This document shows positions 48,801 through 60,744 of a stretch of 64,000 nucleotides of DNA, in pieces. Position numbers and translations under genes: made by a program. A model generated the notes under the pieces. The model was not told the origin of the DNA and ran no database searches. It was given only the letters and a program-made list of their open reading frames with translations. Position 1 is the stretch's first letter, and each line of letters begins with the position of its first letter. The stretch is from assembly GCF_905475395.1 (NCBI RefSeq), contig NC_058338.1, positions 68,335,435 to 68,399,434 of the forward strand, in the 5' to 3' direction. The stretch comes from Chrysoperla carnea (lineage: Eukaryota; Arthropoda; Insecta; Neuroptera; Chrysopidae).

Positions 48801-51002
48801 TGTAATTTGAGATAAAAAATGAAAAAGTATTTTTATGTGGATTCCGCTCTATATTTTTATAAAAATAATTGATTATATTAATGATTATATTTATAATATT
48901 TATTATAATAATGAAAAATTAATGATAATTGATAATAGTTCCAAAATGATTGATAATAGTTCATTGATCACTCATAATTTAGAATCATTGAAAATTATAA
49001 AATTATTGTTATTCACAGATGCGTAGTTATAGGGGTGTCTGATTGACATATTGCCCAATTTTAACAAAAAAATGTAAGTAGATATCTTTAAAATAAGAAT
49101 AGTTTTGGGATAACCACCCTTACAATTTTCACAAGTTTCTATTCGAATTTTAAAGAACTATCGCTTTTGCTAGCCTTACAATGCTTTACTATTTAAATAA
49201 TAATTTAAAAAAAAAGTGATGGAGCAGTTAAATCTAGTTACGTTCATGGCCAGTGATATCGTTGTTTGTGAGTTGTGACAATTTCTTGATACAAAATGTC
49301 ATTTATTTAACTCATTTTGCATGGCATATTTTGATTGGAATATCATATACAGTGGCGGATCCAGGATTCAACTTTGGTGGGGGCTATGGTACGTCAATAA
49401 AATTTTTGCAAACCGGAAAAAGTTTATTTATTGATATAATATCAATCTCAATATACATTTTTCTCTATAACATAATTAAAGAATAATTGACGCTTGTATC
49501 GCATGTTGTTGAAGCTCACATGGATGTACACATAATAATGGGTTTTATCCAATGTTTTGTAAACAAAATCTCCCGAATAAATAAATATTATTATTATTAT
49601 TTAACAATCCATGTCTGCCCAGTTCAATTTTGCAAGACAGAGGAGGTTTTTCTGGGCAAAATATGTTTACTATTTCTTCAGTTGTGATTCCTATCTCTTT
49701 GTGAACATTGTTCAGTTTTAACCCGTTGAGTCTGGGCTCGGACATATTAACACACAGATACCATTTCAATTTTTACTTGACAATATGACAATTGTGAATT
49801 GAATATGTTTTTTGTATCAAATTATATGAGACAATGTATCCAGGATACGAACTGGATACAGAATTAAAAAATTATTCCATTTTTGTATTCCATCTGACAG
49901 CGCTGATGAATTCGTATGCTCAGCTAGTATCGAGAAAAGCTATCGATATCGAGTGTTTCGATAGTATAATCAAAACAAATAAAAATATTTTTCAGTTTTC
50001 GTAAACATTAATAGTTTTATGCAAATATTCTAATTTTCGTGTGTATTCAGCAAATTTTCGTCGTGTGTTTCAGCTAGATTGATACTGTATAGGTAAATGT
50101 GGCTACTTTTAAAAACGCCCCCAAACGGACGTGCTTTGCTGAAATACCCTGTATACCAACTTGACTTCTGATGGTAATTTTATAAAAAGTGGGCTATAAT
50201 GAAATTAATAATAACGCATTATTTTACAATTATTTTGTTTAATTATCCAAATTAAGTTTAACATTTTCCTTTAATTGACATTTTTATTTAAAATACTATT
50301 AACATAATAAATTATATAATTTACATAAAATAGGCCAAGCTACATGCGGCATCTAGCCTAAATATTTAATAGAAAGCTATAAATGGTGGAAATAGCAGAA
50401 ATTGGTAGGAAAGTTTGTACCAATGTTCTTTCTTTTTAACTTACGCCCTCCAACGGAGAAATTTTTAAAAGAATTTTAGTGTTTTACAAATTAAAGTATA
50501 TAAAATTCTGCGTCGAATGTCCTTGTTGCTTTCTTATACATGTAAATGAAAATATTAAAACCATTTACAGCTTTCTGAGAATTAATTAGGCTATATCTCC
50601 TATACCGATGTTTGTTTTCTGGGCTATTATTTATTAGTTTTAATTTACATCGGGACATAGTGGAACAATCATATTTAATATTTCTTATTCCTAGAAAATG
50701 TCGAAACAAATTATTAAGTCTGGCTAACTTTATTAACTTTCTGGTTCTGAAATTTTCTTGTTATAAGATACAAATATTACAGTTGTTCCACCGTTCCCCT
50801 TGTTCCTTCACTTTGTACACTTTGCACGCCATTTAGTAATTGCCATCTTTTCCTATCTACGAGTAAATTTTTAATTTATAAAACAATTTGGGAAAATATT
50901 TGGACGAATGGATTGAGGAACAATAATTTACGGATTATAGGGAAAAATAAATAGAGGAAACTGAAGACTACCTCCCGTCATCGAGTAGCAAAGTATACCT
51001 TA
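45882..51002. other. Intergenic DNA between gene 5 and the FMO gene
   Basis: About 5.1 kb, AT-rich, on the 5' side of gene 5 and the 3' side of the monooxygenase. It holds minus-strand open frames of uncertain nature (46552-47233) and a transposon-like motif AGTGGCGGATCCAGGATTC at 49352. An ATT microsatellite near 49588 follows a sequence resembling a retroelement 3' tail. Nothing else is supportable as a gene. Confidence 0.45.
46552..47233 (-). pseudogene. Unrecognised coding-like remnant
   Basis: Three short minus-strand frames follow one another: 47024-47233 (contains LRRRLVLDVRKGKCYLTIPQ), 46828-47031 and 46552-46764 (contains ESFYPPILPRLVKRSLLRNI). The composition is more protein-like (charged, Pro/Arg) than typical random AT-rich frames, and they are broken relative to each other, which could mean a decayed gene. 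I recognise no family. Could equally be chance. Confidence 0.2.
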
Positions 51003-54000
51003 TCAATAAAATTCAATTTTACTTCGGACAACTGTAAAGTTTTCATCATTAATTACATTATACAAATCGCCACGATAGTGTGCTAAATCTGATTCGGCCC
51101 TATTTTTTCGATCTTCGTACATTTTAATGTCTACAGGTCGTATATTTTTAATTCGTGCAATTTTTGATAAACTAGTGTAATATGTTTCTTGTAAATCACC
51201 TAATTGATGAAACTGATATACTTTTCTACCAATTTTTCTTAGTAATTCCTCATATTTTTGCTTGTCCATATACATTTGATGTTTTGTTGGAAATTTTGAT
51301 GGATTTTTTAAATATTCAATATAAAAACGTGCCTGTAAATAATAATTAACATTTATCCATATTAATATTTCTAGTTAAAGTGGCTTAATAATCAAATGGT
51401 TAATATTCTCGGATTAAAAAAATTTACTAAAAATTATTAAGAAAAAATTTTAAAAAAAAAAGTTTTTCGTTATAATTTTTCAATTGAAAATGGTTTTTCG
51501 AAACTATAAATTCAAACGCCAGTAACGTCAACACATCGTTTTTAACGATAAATGGTTTGTTTCTTAACTTGCTTTCAAGATATTATAACGTATTTTCCAT
51601 AGAAACCTGCTGAAAAATGTGAATTTAGCGTGATTCCGATTGGCTCACTGCCTTATCGGATGTAAATACGTCACTACTGTTTTTTTTTTTTTTTTTTTTT
51701 AATTTAAAAACATAATAATTAATAAAAAAAAAATTGAATTATTTTTTTTTAAATTACTTAATTTTTTATTACTTAAAAAAAAATAAATGAATTATTCTTT
51801 CATTTATAAATGAATTTGCGACAAAAAAAAAGGCCTCTATTATGTAAGTAATAACTGGGAAGGTTTAAATGAAAAATGTTTTATTAAAAGAAATAACTAA
51901 AAAGAAAATCTTTTTGGGATTCGGCAGACATTGTGGTATAAGAATCTGAGACTCCCAAAATGCAGTCAAGTAGCTTTTCTATTTTAAAGGTAAATATGGC
52001 ACGAAATTTAAGCTTAAAGGTTTACGATTAAAGGTATTTCTTGTAAATTGTAAGGGTTTTGTTTTAACAACTAATTTAACAATATTTTTTGTGTGGAATT
52101 TTACGAATTATCTATTATTGGTGTACCCAGCTTTTGGTTCACAGATTTGCTGTAAATTGGGAACAATAATAAACTTGTACGCAAAGAGGGCTTCAAAAAG
52201 TACCAGGCTTTATTAAAATTGGAGATCGCTGTATAATTGGGAAATATCTAAAGGATAGGCAAGTGGTCTTTAAAATTACAACATTACCTGTATATCCAAC
52301 AAATTGAATATGGATGTGATAAACGGTAAACCGATAATAGCCATAGTTGGATGTTCGATATTTATAATCTGTTTGTATAGAGGCTCAACATACTGATTTT
52401 CATATGTTAAGCCTGATTCTGGAGTTAAAAATGGAAATGAGAGTTTATAACCTTAACAAAAATAAAACAAAATATTAGTTAAAATAATTCGAGGATGCAA
52501 TCTTTATTATTATATTTTTATATACGCTTTTGATTATTTGGATAATAATTACCTGTGCAATATAATATTGAGTCAACTTCTTCTGTAGTTCCATCCTTAA
52601 AATGAATATTTGATTTATCTACATGATCTACATCCGGTTTTAATTTGACATTATTTGGATAAAATTTACTGATATTGTAAGACAAATGGTTGCTGAAAAA
52701 TACCTAAAATACGTAATATTTGCAATAAATATGATTTATCTTTTTTAAGTCAAAATTTACCTTATGGACGACTTTGCTTAGATGATATGTTATGTCCAAA
52801 CCTGATGGTCCTGCACCAATAACTAATACTCGTTGATTTGTAAACATCCTTGTATTTCGAAAATCATGGCTGTGTAGTTTTATTCCATTAAAAGTTTCAA
52901 TTCCCTTTATATGTGGATATTTTGGTACAATACGTCGACCATTCGCAATTATAACAGCATCAAACTGATATTTTGTTTCTTCTTTTGAAAGAAGATTTAA
53001 AGAAGTTAGCTCCCATCGATTATTTGCGATGGGCTTAACTTTTTTTACGTGATTATAAAACTAAAAAAATATTTCAAATTGTTTTATTTGGGAATTATGT
53101 AATTTGAAAAGCAAAATTTCTGATTTTTTAAATAAAATCATGTCGCCCTATTAGCTCAGTTGGTTAAGGCGTAACCAATTAACTCCGGGGTATGCTTAGG
53201 GTAGCGGGTTCGATTACCGCCGTCGCAACAAAAATTAATTTAATTAATGGTTGTGATGGGCTGGTGTAGTGCATGGTATATGCATGAAGGAGGTACACTC
53301 AGCCTCTGAAATTGATAGAGCTGATAAATGAAATTATCAGCGGAAAGGTGGTAAAACACATATAATGGTATCACAATGAGCTCTATAGTCCAAGTGTGTC
53401 CTTCGTGGACAGCCAATATAACCTAACCTAACCTAAATAAAATCATTTATGAAATTCATTATTCGCTTTTTCTCAAACTTTCTAAGTCCTTATATTTTTA
53501 TTCATGAGCGTATTACACATCTACCTAACATAATTTCTTATATTTTTTTAAGATGCATATGAAAAAATTGACACGTTACTGCTTTATAAAAACTAATTGA
53601 GTATTTGAAGACGAATAACGAAAGGTCCGTAGTTCGAGCCACGGTTATAGGATAAATAATATATTTAATTATTTATGGCATGCATATCACTGTGATATCA
53701 TTGCAAAACTCAAAATTTCTTCCTTTGTTAATAAAAATATTAAAACAAGTGAAAACAAACAATTGACTCAGTTACTTGTTGAAATATCATGTATAGACAG
53801 TGACACGTAAATAGAAAAAGATATCCACATTTAAATAGCCACACACACATAACTGATATTCCCATATTAATACATACTATAAAATTTGCACCTAATTAGC
53901 GCCCTAGTGGGTAAACAGTGATGTTTACAAAAAAATGTTTTATATTGATCTATATTGCTCATTTACGAACTCGACCTCACTTTTTACGTCTTAGGTACGC

Positions 54001-55482
54001 TATAAAAATTTCACTTTGATATCGTTTTTCGTTTTTGAGTTATCGTTTTAACAGACAGGCGGGCAGACGGACAGGCGGACAGACATACAGACAACCGGAA
54101 ATGGACTTATTAGGTGATTCTATGCCAATACCAAACTACCTATTCCAAAATTTTGAAAAACATCAATATTTTTAATCGTTACAAACTTGGGACTAAACTT
54201 AATATACCTTGATATATTTCATATACATTGTATAAAAGTGGTACTTACTTTTATATGTTTTCGCAAATCGAAGTGATCAGTGAATTCTTGAATATATCTT
54301 AAAACGTCTTCATGGTTAAGATACGATGTATAATTATACGATGTTATATTATTAGGATATTCTGGACTACTCATTATTTGTACAGGTAAGTTTGATCTGC
54401 AAATTATAAAAACTTTTTTATTTCGGTCAGTATTTAGCTTACCTATTAAATTGATATAATTTCAAATTAATGCTATTCTCCGGTCTTCTCGACCGAAAAG
54501 GGTTATTTGTAACATCAAGTCAATTAAAATAAATTCCTGACAAATCACAGGGTATAATATGGCATTTGAAAATGAAATTTTGTTTTCAGAAAATCATATC
54601 TTCATTAAAAATAATTATTATACAAGTGAAAACAAACAATTGACTGAGTTAATTGTTGAAATACCATGTATAAACAGTGTTGATGACGCAATCGTTTGTT
54701 TTTTGACGTCAATTTGCACCTAATTAGCGCCCTTGTGGGTAAACAGTGATGTTAACAAAAAAATGTTTTGCACAAAAGTTGTTAATTTTTTTATAAGGAA
54801 CATTTTTTATATTTAAACTTTTGTTCTATCTCCAACGGTTTACAAGATGTGTCCTCCGGAGTAAAGATCCAATTGACCTATATTGCTCATTTACGAACTC
54901 GACCTCACTTTTTACGTCCGGAGTACGCTAAAAAATTTCATCTTTATGTGTCTTTTCGTTTTTGAGTTATCGTGTTGACAGACAGACGGACAGACAACCG
55001 GAAATGGACTAATTAGGTGATTCTATGCCAATACCAAACTACCTATACCAAAATTTTTTTCGTAGCATCAATATTTTTAAGCGGTACAAACTTGGGACTA
55101 AACTTAATAAACTATGAATATTTCATATACACATGGTATAAAAATGACTATATAGCCCACGAACCCACGATTCCTGAAGTTGTCGATGCGCAATGATAAA
55201 TTGAAAAGATGTGCCTGTTACGTAATTAATACACGGGATTTTTAAATTAAGATTAGAAACATTTTATTTATTTTAATATGAATATGAGCAATACCTTAAT
55301 CCTTCATATAAACTTGTGTGTATGGGCAATCCAAATTCATCGGTACCCACTTTATCCGTGTACACCCATAATCCACCAACATCTTTCGCTTGTTCAAAAA
55401 CTGTACATTGTATATTATTTTTAATAGCATGGTGTAAAGATAATATACCTGCGATTCCCGCACCAATTATTGCAATATGCAT
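51003..55482 (-). CDS. Flavin-containing monooxygenase (complete, 6 exons, 426 aa)
   Basis: Exons: 55295-55482, 54249-54396, 52761-53060, 52553-52703, 52288-52451, 51003-51332. All introns are GT-AG and the joined 1281 nt are open to TGA. FMOs use FAD, NADPH and O2 to oxygenate soft nucleophiles (N, S); insect relatives include pyrrolizidine-alkaloid N-oxygenases. Visible motifs are the FAD-binding GAGIAG (residues 7-12), VGGLWVY (about 36-42), the FMO signature F-x-G-x(3)-H-x(3)-F as FNGIKLHSHDF (169-179), the NADPH-binding GAGPSG (194-199) and CTGY (261-264), the family's ATGY-type motif. The length fits insect FMOs (about 420-430) and lacks the C-terminal membrane anchor of vertebrate enzymes. 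The start at the first ATG gives the usual short lead before GxGxxG. Introns 1 and 2 carry repeat A copies, intron 2 also a SINE, and intron 5 repeat D; coding sequence is uninterrupted. Confidence 0.93.
51455..51690 (-). repeat. Interspersed repeat family D, copy 2 (FMO intron 5)
   Basis: This is the reverse complement of the unit at 41366-41630: AGTAGTGACGTATTTACATC, GAGCCAATCGGAATCACGCT, GAAACAAACCATTTAT and ACGATGTGTTGACGTTACTG. A run of about 20 T at 51679-51700 adjoins it. Confidence 0.65.
53129..53446 (+). mobile_element. tRNA-derived SINE (family S2) with 13-bp target-site duplication and (CCTAA)n tail
   Basis: The duplicated flank TAAATAAAATCAT (53129-53141 and 53434-53446) brackets a 292-bp body. 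The 5' part has a tRNA-like A box (TTAGCTCAGTTGG) and B box (GGTTCGATTAC) but no matching acceptor stem, so it is not a tRNA gene. The unrelated body ends in TATAACCTAACCTAACCTAA, three CCTAA units, which equal the complement of the insect telomere repeat. It lies in FMO intron 2, opposite to the gene. Confidence 0.88.
53745..54234 (+). repeat. Interspersed repeat family A copy in FMO intron 2
   Basis: Head ACAAGTGAAAACAAACAATT, tail ACTTGGGACTAAACTTAATA with TATACATTGTATA. It is internally shortened relative to 22004-22558 but keeps the GACAGACAGGCGGGCAGAC-type run. Confidence 0.75.
54622..55140 (+). repeat. Interspersed repeat family A copy in FMO intron 1
   Basis: Full head (ACAAGTGAAAACAAACAATT, ATACCATGTATA) and tail (ACTTGGGACTAAACTTAATA, ACACATGGTATA). 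Same orientation as the copy in intron 2, about 0.9 kb away, so the two flank FMO exon 2 as direct repeats. Confidence 0.75.
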
Positions 55483-56009
55483 TGTTTCTTATTCGCTTAT
55501 TAAAATAGTATTACAACTATTAAATAATTAAACTGCCAAACTTTAAACATACTAATGATAATTACATAGTAATATATAATACAGGGTGATTGTTAAAATT
55601 CAAATAAACATTCTTTCATTATAATAAAATTATTATAAAATTTGTTTATGTCTCTTAAGTGTGTGATCTTTATAAAGGCGAAAATAATCTCGAATGTTGA
55701 GTCAATCATTTCGAAAAAGATTCGGTACTAATTTTTATATTTTTATAGCAAAGTTCGGAAACAAGAGACAAGTTCAGCTCATTTAACGGCTAGATGAGTA
55801 ATTTTATGATATAATACCTGGTTCTTCTGAAACATGCTCTTCGTTGTAGATGAGCAATATCTTCGAATCTTCAAATAAATTTAATTTATTTTTGGTTCAA
55901 AACTAAGTATTAATAATTTCCGGTTCTACCTATGACGAATTAACGAGTAGTTTTATAAAAGTCATTTATGCAGCTATTTTTTCAAGATAATTACCCAGAC
56001 ACAGGAAAT

Positions 56010-56340
56010 TTACAACATTTAAAAACTCTCGACTAATTTTTCGGGTGCGGAACCATAAACTCGCGCTTGAAACATATCCAAGAACACTCTCCATTAAATT
56101 ACATTTTTCGTTAAAGTATCCTTATCCAAACTGAACCGATTTTGAAGATGATTGCCTATTTTTTAGTTGTTTCGGGTAAGGAAATCTAAATTCAAGCTTG
56201 AAACATTTCTGAGAACACTCATTAAATTACCTTTCAAACGTAAAAAAAGAAAATCAACAAAGGAATCCGGCTCTACGATTCTATAGACAGATACACGTGT
56301 CGTAGTCAAACTTATAACACCCCATTTTTTATTTAATCTG
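56010..56340 (-). repeat. Dispersed repeat family B copy (inverted)
   Basis: Two partial units in reverse orientation: complements of GCGCGAGTTTATGGTTCCG and GAGTGTTCTTGG near 56050-56095, and of GTTATAAGTTTGACTACGAC and GAGTGTTCTCA near 56200-56320. Diverged and rearranged. Confidence 0.55.
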
Positions 56341-57261
56341 GATTGTAAACTCACGAACTCGCAATAAAACTTTGGGGAAAGAGATAAATTCGGTAAAGAG
56401 GTCATAGTCATTATCATACTAACCATATGGATGTAACACTTCCTTCGTGACCCACTGTATACATATTTTGGATGAATTCTTATCTGCATATTTTATTATG
56501 GTATTTGAATTTAAACAGATTTGAAGGGTAAAAAATTGATAACATTGATAAACTCTCAGTATTCCATCGGAAGCATATAATTATTTAAACTACAACTAAT
56601 TAATTTTTATCATTTACATATTTGTAAGACATGATCCGAACCAAAGTTTTTCTGAATCAAAGAATAATAGAGATAATTTTTTAGCATTTATAATAATTTT
56701 AATTAATCGAAGTTGGTGGAAAGTTTGTTTGTTCTTTTTTTTTTTTTTTTTTTTTTTTTTGTAGAGGTTCAAAGTATATGAGAGGAATTTGCACTTTTAA
56801 ATTAAAAATAATGACAAGTTTTTGTTAAATTTAAGTTGAAGATCTCCTCAGATTGTTGTACCTACTGTTCTGAATTATAAATAATCGATTTTCTTCTGAA
56901 TTTGGGTATACAAATAGTAAAACTTATTTATTACAAAAATGAAACCTTTGTTACAGATAATACATAATTGAAAATTTCTAATTTTAATATAGAAATAATA
57001 TAGGCTGTTTTAAAATAAATATAGTTTAAAACACTAAAAAACACGCTTGTTGCTTGTTCTAAGTATATATGTATAGTATGGTTATCGGTAGTATAATAAA
57101 TGTATACAACTGATGATGTCCTATGCATGGGTATGATATTAGAGAGTTACATACATACATATATACGGGGGAAGCTAATATAAGCGTGTTATAAAAACAG
57201 GGTTGAGATACATTTGAGTTCATACTACAATTTTAAAACGGACTTGATATTTTAAAATGTA

Positions 57262-57356
57262 AATCAAAATTTAATGTTAAAAGAAACGTTCGCTCTTTAA
57301 TAATGAATCTATCTGACAGATATCGAGCACTCAGGATTTTTAACATTAAATTTTAT
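57262..57356. repeat. Short hairpin with 15-bp arms
   Basis: AAATTTAATGTTAAAA (about 57268) pairs with TTTTAACATTAAATTT (about 57339) around a loop of some 55 bases. Could be a tiny MITE or chance in this AT-rich setting, though the exact pairing argues for structure. Confidence 0.5.
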
Positions 57357-57849
57357 ACGACATTAAAATCATTTATTCGAAAACGTGGTATAAATGAAAA
57401 TTATTTTTTATTTAATTAAATTTTTAATTTAAGACTAAGCAGTGCATTTAAAACCAAATGTACTGAATATGATGGGAAAGAAAACCAATTTAGTTTACAA
57501 CTATTGCATCATATATTTTTATTTTTTATACCTATCCAAATATTTTCCAGCCCCCTATCTACAGCGGGTTAATTAAAGTGTGAAAAACTATTTTACTACG
57601 ATGATATACTTATCTAGTAGAGAAAATTCGGAGTCCGAAGATTAGGGAAGAAAAATGAAAAAAATTTTGGAGGGTGCAACTTGATGTTTTTATGACCATT
57701 TTTTTAATAATCAATAATTTTATTTATTTTCAGTTTGTTTCGCTTCCTACCGAACCTTTAGTTTACTTTAATAAAATAAAGGAAAATTTAATTTTATTAA
57801 TTTATTTTGGAAAAGTTATTCTTTTGAAGTCTTTCTATTTTGTAATTCT

Positions 57850-58095
57850 TTTTATTTTGTGATTTTTAATGAATCTGAAGTACACTAACTAATTTTTCAC
57901 TAAAAAAAGAATCATCGAAATCGGTTGCCATGATATTGAGTTATTCGTCCTCTTGTCGTGCATACTTAATGAAAATTTAAGACTTTTATGGTTTTCTCAT
58001 GGATGCCGTTGTCAGAACTGGACCAAAATACAATGGGACCACACGGGAAGCATCACTTTCAAAGTTCTGAGGTAACACATAAAAAAAATACTATT
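57850..58095 (-). repeat. Dispersed repeat family C copy (inverted)
   Basis: The reverse complement contains GTGTACTTCAGATTCA, CGATGATTCTTTTTTTAG, GACGAATAACTCAATATC and CATTAAGTATG, collinear with 24590-24790. It then continues into CATGAGAAAACC and TCCCGTGTGGTCCC, a part absent from the first copy. The open frame inside it is repeat-derived. Confidence 0.65.
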
Positions 58096-60695
58096 TCTTA
58101 CGATCTTTTTCTGACTATCAAATCATATTGGGAAAATGAGGTAGGAATAGGAATTTGTGAAATAAATAAAATGAATTGAATAACAAATCACATAAATTTT
58201 TTTATTAATAAAAATATGGGAATGATTATTTAAAACTAAAAACAAACGAACAAACAAACATAAAACATCATTTACAAAATAATATTAATTGCCATAAATG
58301 TCACATACTACTAAAGTGCTAAATTTATTAATAATTATTAATATAAAATGATAAAAATGAGATTTTTTTAAAATTTATATAATTAAAACTTTGAGATCGT
58401 TGAAAATTATTTTCTTATAATTGCTCAATATAATAATAATATGATTTTAATGCCCATGCTTTATTTTACCCTATTTATTTTAAAAAAATCAGTGCTTTGA
58501 TTGAAAAAAAAAACGAACAAATTAATGCTTAGTATTCTTCTTTTAAGGCACACAATTTGTTTCAGGTGTTTTACTCAATAAGTATCGCAATTTATACAAT
58601 AAACGCAGATTTAACAACTTTCATAGAATTCAGCTTCATTCAAACGTTAAGCGACGTAAAACGCTGATGTTGGTTGGCGTAAGCCAACAAAAGTCACACA
58701 ATTTCAGTGTATTTCGTTGTAATGGAGCTGAGCCCTTAATTTTTTTGATCGTAACATATGTAGGCGAAGGCTAAATATGGAATAAAACAGATCGCTTAGA
58801 TGAATAAATCTTCAAAACTGTACAAAACCGTAACCTCTCGAGGAAAATTTTAGAACAGTATGAAAACCCACTTTCGCCTTTCCATAAAATTATATTTTCT
58901 CACCTCCGTGCAGAAAGTGTCAATTTTCGTCCCGCTGTGCAAAACGAAATTGCTGCTTTCTGCCTCCGTCAGGGAAAAAAATAGTATACACAAAACGTAG
59001 GCCAAAAACATACGCACTTCAAATTCACTAAAAAGACTGAAAAATACAATGCTTTTTTCTTCTTTCTGATTTATATTAATAAGAATTTAATATATTATCT
59101 GGCTGGCAATTTGATCTATAATCATGGCAGTCAGTATGTTTGTCCATGAAGGTGGATTTTAACAATTGTCTACAAGTATTTGAAATCAAAATGACAAGCT
59201 AATAAGCTATGCTTTAATTGGCAAGAAAGGATAAAATTAATTCATTTTTTCAAAGAAATTTATTTACAGATATATCTAATTGAAGAATTTATTAAAAAGC
59301 CAGTATGATATTTTATTCCATATAGAAACTGCACCAAGATATTACTTCATTCATATCCCAATACTTTTGGAAAACACCCATTTGATTTATATTTGGTGGT
59401 TGCGAAAAACGTTAAATGAAAGAAAATTAATTCAAACTTTATTGCTTGTTAATAAAATTTGTCCAGGTTTTGTACTCTTAATAGGCTTTCTAGTAAAAAT
59501 TTAGTAAATCAATGAGAAACGTGGTTACTGCCAAAAAAACATTTTTGTACATAGAGGATGCTTAATCTGGTACAGTTGGATATCGTAAGTTTTCGGAAAC
59601 ACTCATTGATGTCACCGACAAGCATGCCCATATGTAACTGACAAAACCCAAATACGCTCAATGTATTGGTTAAACATGCCCTGGGTTGTAAGAATAAAAT
59701 TTGAATTGAATAAATATTTTAAAAAAAGAAGTTATGAGTAAAAGTGATTAACAAACATTGACTTATAAAATTGTACTAAAATTTGAAAAAGCACCTCATT
59801 TCAATGGATATTAATTTTCGCCTTCCACTTAGAAAAACGATAACTTTACTCATACAAGAAAAGTAACTCTCTTTTATGTTTAATTAAACTCTTAAGAATC
59901 AATTTGAAATGAACTCATTCAGCCAAGTATTGAGACTTTTAATGTGGAAGACGAAATTGAATCCCCTGAATTTTTTTATCCAATGAAATTAAAACAACTT
60001 ACTGTTGTTAATATGGGTTGCATTTACTTGATAAAAGCGCCTGAAAGCAATTTCAGGCATTTTGTTTTCTTTCAAATTTCCAAAATATTTTTATGAACAA
60101 AATAATTCCTTTTTACTTTCGAAAAAAATATATGAGCAATTTTTACTGACTTAATATTATTTTTGAAAGAAAATCTGTAAAAAAAATTTTTTTTTGAGCA
60201 CTGTCAATCATGATACTAATAGACAAAGTATTTCTTCCGAGTGTTACAAAGCACCTCGAAGATGTTAATTTGACGTTAGATATTTAGGAATATATTTTTT
60301 GGCTAGACGTACAATTCATTAACGAAATTTTTTGGACTTAATTATTAAAACTAGTAAAAGACAATTTTGGTGAATTATAATTATCAATGAGCGAATTGGC
60401 ATAAAGAATGATCGGATAAGGGTTAGACATTTTTTAGGATTTACATGAGGTATCAAAAAAGTCAATATTTTTTTCTTAAATTTAAACCTTGGGTCGTGGC
60501 ATTATGATTTTAAAATAATTTCATGTATATAAACGCCTCTTAGAGGTAAAAAAAGCGCTGGTTTCAATTTCAAATATACACTCCATATCATTTCATTCAA
60601 TCAATGAAGCTCTTCTTACAACTTCGCGAATAAGAAAAATTGGCGCTTTGGAGTTAAGGAATATAGTTAATAATGTATTCATCCACAAAAACGAC

Positions 60696-60744
60696 AGGTA
60701 ACATATTTTTTACAAAAGATAGGTAACATATTTTTTACAAAAGA
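60696..60744 (+). repeat. Two-copy 25-bp tandem duplication
   Basis: AGGTAACATATTTTTTACAA followed by AAGA(T) occurs twice in a row with no mismatch apart from the last base. Confidence 0.85.

Noticed and set aside
53142-53232. tRNA gene on the plus strand
   Set aside because: Box A and B motifs are tRNA-like but the 5' and 3' ends do not form an acceptor stem; the unit continues into a SINE body with a CCTAA tail.
57988-58179. 63-residue open frame on the plus strand
   Set aside because: Mostly inside dispersed repeat C (inverted), so repeat-derived.
59280-59504. 74-residue open frame on the plus strand
   Set aside because: AT-rich, hydrophobic by composition, no recognisable motif, no supporting splice or homologous copy.
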